From positions 62,008,390 through 62,072,389 of the forward strand of contig JAVMKO010000003.1 in NCBI GenBank assembly GCA_032164245.1: a stretch of 64,000 nt of DNA. The letters run 5' to 3'. A program made the position numbers and the translations under genes. Under the pieces are notes generated by a model. That model had not been told where the DNA came from. It ran no database searches and saw only the letters and a list, made by a program, of their open reading frames with translations. This document shows, piece by piece, positions 58,934 to 64,000 of the stretch; position 1 is the first letter of the stretch, and every line of letters begins with the position of its first letter. Source of the stretch: Sternotherus odoratus (Eukaryota; Chordata; Testudines; Kinosternidae).

Positions 58934-59225
58934 ACAGACATAGGGAGAAAATAAATATCACAAGACTGGGACTGAGAAGCCACAAATTTATATAATTACA
59001 CACAAAAATATCACACAATGGGAAGTAACAAAATATTGACTACTTGCTCATTTAGTGAGCACCATCCATTTTGCGCACTGAATGAAGTAGGAGTCCTTGA
59101 AAAAAGTAATAACTTATCATGGAATTAAAGTCTGTGCAATAATGCATAAGAGGGCTGAATTAAGGATGCAACAGGCAACATTAATTCTTCCATTGTTGTT
59201 TGCTGTGTTGTTGCAACTGTGTTGG
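58934..59225. other. Unassigned DNA
   Basis: Short AT-rich interval between two PLE fragments; nothing recognised. Confidence 0.35.
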
Positions 59226-59652
59226 TTCCAGGATATCAGAAGGACAAGGTAGGTGAGATAATATATTTTATTGTATCAGCTTCTGGTGGTGAGAGAGACA
59301 AGCTTTTGAGCCACACAGAGCTCTTCTTCAGATCTAGGAAAGGTATTCAGAGTGTCACTGCTAAATAGAAGGGGAATAGATTGTTTATCATAAGTAGCTA
59401 ACACATACTGTAAGAGATCATTCAATGTGAAGTGGTCGGTTAACATCTCTGTAGTCAAAGGACAAAAATGGGTGGTGAGGGAATAGTGGGCTACAGATTA
59501 CTATAATAATCCATAAATCCAGTGTCTTTATTAAGAACATGATTTTTAATGTTAGCAAAGTAATAAATTTAAGCTCCCAGGCTCATCTTTTACAGGTGCT
59601 GTGCAGATTTCCTTCAGGGACAAGGACTGAAGGTCAGATATGGAGTAAATAA

Positions 59653-59736
59653 AATGAGGAAGACTTTGTAGCACCTTAGAGACTAACCAGTTTATTCCAG
59701 CATAAGCTTTTGTGGGCTATAGCCCACTTCATCAGA
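59653..59736 (-). mobile_element. PLE family-B terminus inserted in a family-A PLE
   Basis: On the minus strand: ctgatgaagtgggctatag, cccacaaaagcttatgc, then the conserved taaactggttagtctctaag and ggtgctacaaag. Flanked by gagt on both sides (59649-59652 and, after catca, 59737-59740). The family-A sequence reads continuously across if the block is removed (aggtcagatatggagt to gattgttttgtaaaaagc). Confidence 0.75.
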
Positions 59737-59799
59737 GTGATTGTTTTGTAAAAAGCATTCACCCATGGATTATATGGTGTTTTTCTCTGTTATCATTTT

Positions 59800-59910
59800 C
59801 CTGTGTGAGTTCATTCAAGAGTGTAGTGATTGTCTAGTTTCACCTACATAGCTGTTGTTGGTGCATGTAGTGCACTGGATGAGGTACACCACATATTGTG
59901 ATAGGCAGGT
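59800..59910 (-). pseudogene. GIY-YIG endonuclease domain remnant of the PLE
   Basis: One minus-strand frame reads QYVVYLIQCTTC, then YVGETRQSLHS, a stop, and MNSHRKMI. The VVYLI..C..C and YVGET motifs are the paired signature of the PLE GIY-YIG nuclease, which nicks DNA for target-primed insertion. Here the frame carries an internal stop and lies downstream of the RT remnants, as expected. Confidence 0.8.
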
Positions 59911-60279
59911 GTGGGTCCCATGGAGCTTGAAATGTATCTGGTGGGTGGGGTGCGGATTATTGTATCAGTGGAGATATGTCTGCAGGTTTTGCATCTGTCC
60001 GGTACCACTTTGAGTTTGTGGGTCCTTGTCCGTGGGAAGCTTGCATCTGATGATGAAATTGGGGAGTTGGGGAAGAGGGTTTGAAGGCTAGAAGAGGGGG
60101 TTCAGGAAAGATTTCTTTTAGGGTGCGATCCCATCAAATATGGGTGGTAATTGTTTAATAATTACCTTATGGGTTCCAATGTGGGGTGATAAGTGACAAA
60201 TGGAGGTATGTGATTGGAGGGTTTTCTCCAAATATTGAAACAGGTTATCTTGGGTTAATTGGTGGCCCATTCCATGATG

Positions 60280-60760
60280 TAATCTACTTCTCTGGTGGAG
60301 TCTCCTTGTTTGGTGAAGGTGGCTTTAGGTGTGTTAAAGTATGTATTCTGGACTTTCTCCTCAGAACATACTCTGTGTTAGCTGAGTGCCTGGCTATAAG
60401 TAACAGATTTGTTGGTATATTTGGGGCAGTTACTGGATCTGAAAAGGTAAGTGGGGTGAACCATGGGTTTCTTATATACATGTCTGTAGTATTTCATTGC
60501 CGAAACTGATTGTGGTGTTCGGGAAGTTGATGCTCATACAGATGTGTTCTAGACAGGGTTTGATGGGTTCTGGAAGTTGTGGTGGAAATTGATGGAGGAG
60601 CTCAGGACCTGTATTCAGAGGATGAAAATACCATAAATGTGTCTCGGGCATATCATTGTTTTTGTGGTTTCTGCTTTTGTCCAGGAATCCTTCCTTAAGG
60701 TAGCGAATGAAGGGGTTGACATATTGGGGACCCATTCGAGTATCTATGGCTGTTCTCATT
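60280..60760 (-). pseudogene. PLE reverse-transcriptase remnant
   Basis: The minus-strand frame 60759-60472 includes RTAIDTRMGPQYVNPFIRYL, HLWYFHPLNTGPELLHQF and ISFGNEILQTCI. A second frame continues with YLFRSSNCP and VTYSQAL, characteristic of the C-terminal part of PLE reverse transcriptases. The catalytic aspartate box is not preserved in readable form. Frameshifts between pieces; inactive. Confidence 0.7.
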
Positions 60761-60930
60761 GTCTGGTCAAAGTGTTTGTTATTGGATATGAAGTTGTTAT
60801 CATTAAGGATTTAAATTAATGAGTTTGTCAATGTGTTTAGGTGGCTATCTGAGTGTTGTCAGTTGTCATACTTTATGGGGAATGTTGGTGTAAAGGGAGG
60901 TGAGATCCACAGTAGCTTGCAGCAGCTGTG

Positions 60931-61382
60931 ATTAGTGATTACAGGGAGATTCCTATTCAATCCCTGAAGCATTGTAGAGATAGAATCTTTGGTGGATTTT
61001 TCAGTCAGACTCTGCAAGGGTTCAGCACATATTTCTTAAGCAGCAATTATTTAATGACTTATAACTTGATCACATGAGAACAGCCAAAGACACATCTTGA
61101 CACCAAGTTGGCACCCTCCTCTCCAAATGTCAAGTTAATAATCCAAGACATGGGGGTCCTAAAGCTTCTTAGCAAAACTGTTGTTGTAAGTTTTTTGAAT
61201 GGGGGTAAACATATTTTTCTTGTCCTCTGAAAATGTTGAACCTTTTGTGAAAATTAAAAAAAAAAATCCCCAAACCTGAGACCTAAATTTCAGCCTAAAT
61301 TGTTAAAATTTAGCAAAGTTATAAGCAACTGAAAATAGGTGTTGTAATGGAAAGTGTTGGGTAAACTTAAGTACAGGTAAAT
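60931..61382. other. Unassigned DNA
   Basis: No gene or element recognised; A-run at 61256-61266. Confidence 0.35.
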
Positions 61383-61815
61383 AAAACGAGGAAGACTTTG
61401 TAGCACCTTAGTATAACCAGTTTATTTCAGCATAAGCTTTCGTGGGCTATGGCCCACTTCATCGGATGCATAGAATGGTACAGAAGTAAGATGCATTTAT
61501 ACACACAGAAAGAAAGAAAGAAAAAGTTGTGCATCAGCATACCAATTCTAAGAAGCTGTTTGATTTGGATTGGCCATTATCAGTAGGAGAAAAAATACCT
61601 TTTGAAATGGATTTCTGTCAGGCAGGAGATAACACCTATTGAAGGTAAATTAACAAGGGAAATGCAATCAATTAGTGTAATAAGAGAACCATTCACAAGT
61701 CCTATTTAGTCCCTGGTTAATTGTGTCCAATTTGAAAATTAACTCCAGTTCCTCAGTTTCTCATTGGAGTCTGTTTTGGAAGTTTTTCTGTTTCAAAACT
61801 GACACCATCAAGTCT
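61383..61815 (-). mobile_element. PLE family-B 3' end, longest copy
   Basis: On the minus strand it runs from retroelement sequence (61815-61480), through tctatgcatccgatgaagtg, a perfect hairpin (gtgggc, cata, gcccac), gaaagcttatgctg and aaataaactgg, to ggtgctacaaagtcttcc. It is collinear with 11463-11757 for about 290 bases. The CTGATGA box reads CCGATGA here. No readable protein domain remains in this 3' part. Confidence 0.7.
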
Positions 61816-62445
61816 TTAGTCATAAGTACAGGCTATGCTGCCAGCCTTATTGCTAATGTAATTTTTTCTTTCTCTCTCCCAACTCTATTCTATGTGCACT
61901 CTTCGTATTTTTCTCAATATCTTCATTTTCTACTTGGTTATTTCCACCATCTTTCCCTCCTAGGGTGACCAAATGTCCCGATTTTTCAGTGACTGTGTTC
62001 TCTGAGAAGTTCCAGGCAACACTGACAGAAGTGAATGATGATGTTTTTAGGATGAGGCTTATTGTTAATCTATATTCAGCCAAAATGTTCCATGCCATAT
62101 AAGCAATGAGGGAAGCTACTTTCTTAATACCAGTTTGTGCCAAGGCACAGAAGTGGATGGAAAACAGTATAAAACTCCAGTTCCTTGTGTTATTTCCAGC
62201 CTCAGTGCACAGTTGAAAAGATACTGTTCCCTCTAAGAACCCCCTACCTATGCTGTTTGCGGTAATCTAATCTGAAAGTGATGAATACCTGATCCAATGA
62301 CATAAAACAGAACAAATATAAAACAGATAATTTGAATTGGTTAGCTCAACAAATTAATTCTAAATTAATTCTAAATTACTTTAAAAAGCAATCTATCCTG
62401 AAGGCAACTAGCTAAGTCACATTCAGGGAAAGATGAGACACTTAT
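61816..62445. other. Unassigned DNA
   Basis: No gene or element recognised. Confidence 0.35.
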
Positions 62446-62616
62446 GGCCTAGATTTTCAAAAGTGACTAGTGATTTTGGGTACCCCATTTCGTGGGTTCC
62501 CAATTTGAGATCTGTTCCAGGGGGCTCATTTTCAGTAGCTGGGTCTTATGAACATTCTGGGAATCTCAGGCCCTTCATACTATGCATCCAAAAAAAATGG
62601 AAGCACCCAAAATCAC
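62446..62616. mobile_element. Fold-back MITE interrupted by a hAT element
   Basis: The left arm gattttcaaaagtgactagt and gattttgggtacccc is mirrored by ggaagcacccaaaatcac on the right, with inner arms gggttcccaatttgagatc / ggaatctcaggccctt. The outer right arm is missing where the hAT begins at 62617. Confidence 0.6.
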
Positions 62617-63453
62617 TAGGGCTGTGAAATGATTTTAAAAAATCACAATTAATCACATGATTAAAATACTGATGATTAATCACAGTTTTAATTGCACTGT
62701 TAATAATAGAATGCCAATTTAAGTTTATTATAAATATTTTCAATGTTTTTTTACTTTTTCAAAGGTACGGTGCTCACTTTACATTATTATTTTTTATTAC
62801 AAATATTGCGCTGTGGAAAAGATTTTTTTTTAAAAAAGATAGTTGATGCACGAAGGCGCAGACGAATGATTAACAAAGCTGGCATGTAAAAGACCTTGCA
62901 ACACCAGCCAGAAGAGTGACATGTGAATGGCTGTTCTCACTTTCAGGTGACATTGTAAATAAGAAGCGGGTAACATTATCTACCTTAAATGTAAACAAAC
63001 TTGTTTGTCTTAGCGATTGACTGAACAAGAAGTAGGACTGAAGTTGTAGGCTCTGAAGTTTTACATTGCTTTGTTTTTGTGCAGTTATGTAACAAAAATC
63101 TACATTTGTAAGTTTACATTTTCCCTATAAGGAGGTTGCACTGCAGTACTTGTATGACATGAATTGAAAAATACTATTTCTTATGTTTATCTTTTGTACA
63201 GTGTAAATATTTGTAATAAAAAATAATATAGTGAACACTGTACAATTTTTATTCTGTGTTGTAATCAATATATTTGAAAATGTATAAAAATATCCACAAA
63301 TAATTATAATAAATTTTGACAACAAATTTAAATGGTATTCTATTATTGTTTAACAGTGCAATTATAATTGCAGTTGATAACAACATTTTAAAAATCTAGT
63401 TAATTTGTTTTGCATTTATCACTTGAGTTAACTGCAATTAATTGACAACCCTA
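62617..63453 (+). mobile_element. Internally deleted hAT element, 837 bp
   Basis: Terminal inverted repeats TAGGGCTGT on the left and, inverted, TAGGGTTGT on the right. 8-bp flanks aaaatcac (62609-62616) and aaaatcat (63454-63461) match at seven of eight positions, as expected for hAT target duplications. Subterminal attaatc / gattaat motifs are repeated in both ends. It retains the 3' end of a transposase frame (62895-63035) and lacks the rest. Confidence 0.9.
62895..63035 (+). pseudogene. hAT transposase C-terminal dimerisation domain remnant
   Basis: The frame reads LATPARRVTCEWLFSLSGDI, VNKKRVTLSTLNVNKLVCL, SD, a stop, then LNKK and the terminal stop. The motifs P..R..CE.LFS.SG, R..L....VN.L..L correspond to the hATC (hAT family dimerisation) domain. 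One in-frame TGA (63018-63020) interrupts it where a tryptophan codon would be expected from related copies. Upstream catalytic regions are deleted. Confidence 0.85.
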
Positions 63454-64000
63454 AAAATCATCATGTTCTTCTTTTATGTAGGTCTACATAGGAATTAATA
63501 TTCTATATTATCTTCATTTATACAAGCTGGATAAAATCACAAGGGACAATACACGGGACTCCAATCAATCACCAATTAAAGTCAGGAAAAAGTCTTCTGC
63601 TTCCTCTTTCTCTCTATATATTTCATAATTATCCTCATTTGGTGGGATTTACAATTTCTTCTGAAGCATTCAGCATTTCTAATATTAAACAATCATAGGC
63701 ATGATGGATTATTCATCTCTTCTTATGTGGTAAGTCCTTTCTCGGATATGAAATGATTTTAAAATGATCTGTGCTTTTACAAAGAAAATAGCAAACAAAA
63801 TAGCTGAGCCAATCAAAATTTATCCAGGTTTTAACCCCATACATATCTTGATTATAATGGGCACAGCATTTAGGTTAACATAGTTTTTTCTATTGAAGCA
63901 TGAAAGAATTGTGCCTACATACATGCAGAACAAGGAACTGTTTAATTTGAATTAAGAAACATTTTAGACACATTAACAGAATTTCTTATTGCTAAATGGA
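63454..64000. other. Unassigned AT-rich DNA
   Basis: No gene or element recognised up to the window edge. Confidence 0.35.

Larger units (their letters stand above)
59226..60930 (-). mobile_element. Penelope-like element, family A, 5' truncated
   Basis: Read right to left it has reverse-transcriptase remnants (60280-60760), a GIY-YIG endonuclease remnant (59800-59910) and a 3' terminus (59236-59345) with CTGAAGA, a hairpin and a GAAA-like box. An 84-bp family-B PLE piece interrupts it at 59653-59736. It is truncated on the right near 60930. Domain order RT then GIY-YIG on the same strand is diagnostic of Penelope-like elements (established knowledge). Multiple stops and frameshifts: inactive. 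Confidence 0.82.

Noticed and set aside
1..64000. CRISPR arrays, phage, operons or bacterial defence systems
   Set aside because: No regularly spaced short repeats, no dense long ORFs and no ribosome-binding-site structure; the DNA is clearly vertebrate.

Overview
This is vertebrate nuclear DNA, AT-rich and gene-poor. I found no host exon, rRNA, tRNA gene, CRISPR array or operon. What can be supported is a layered record of transposable elements: CR1-type LINEs, Penelope-like retroelements (PLEs) carrying GIY-YIG and reverse-transcriptase remnants, several LTRs (mostly solo), pogo/Tigger-like elements, PIF/Harbinger-like MITEs plus one transposase relic, a hAT element, fold-back MITEs, and tRNA/CORE-type SINE remnants. 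This mix, and the specific consensus-like ends I recognise, point to a sauropsid, most likely a turtle (Testudines). That assignment rests on memory of repeat families, not on a search. The window could be intergenic or deep intronic sequence.

Layout. 1-12 kb: mostly unrecognised AT-rich DNA, with two copies of a two-hairpin MITE (1-195, 9921-10204), microsatellites, and a fold-back MITE split by a PLE end (about 11.4-11.9 kb). 12.8-13.4 kb: an LTR-like block with TATA box and poly(A) signal. 14.4-17.0 kb: a tRNA-derived SINE split by an LTR (14602-16679). That LTR is split by a pogo/Tigger-like element (15120-16434), which is split by a second one (15329-16258) whose core is four tandem GC-rich fold-back units. 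17.9-25 kb: an LTR candidate, a 20-nt G run and a CR1 fragment. 25-31 kb: little recognisable, ending in a long AT-rich inverted repeat (30831-30962). 31.2-35.9 kb: CR1 fragment, solo LTR with target duplication, two LTR-like blocks and a CORE-SINE. 37-41 kb: CR1 and MITE fragments and a PIF/Harbinger transposase relic. 42.2-46.3 kb: two further LTRs, one split by a 3' LINE end and one by a MITE. 49.6-50.8 kb: a CR1 reverse-transcriptase relic split by a PLE end. 52.2-52.9 kb: a third pogo-like element. 53.9-56.3 kb: a CR1 split by a 2-kb solo LTR. 57.1-57.9 kb: a third copy of the ~750-bp LTR family. 58.7-61.8 kb: PLE-rich. 62.4-63.5 kb: a hAT element inside a fold-back MITE.

The value of the window lies in the insertion order, which can be read from intact target-site duplications, and in the PLE termini. 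These carry a conserved hairpin flanked by CUGANGA and GAAA boxes that resembles a hammerhead ribozyme core.
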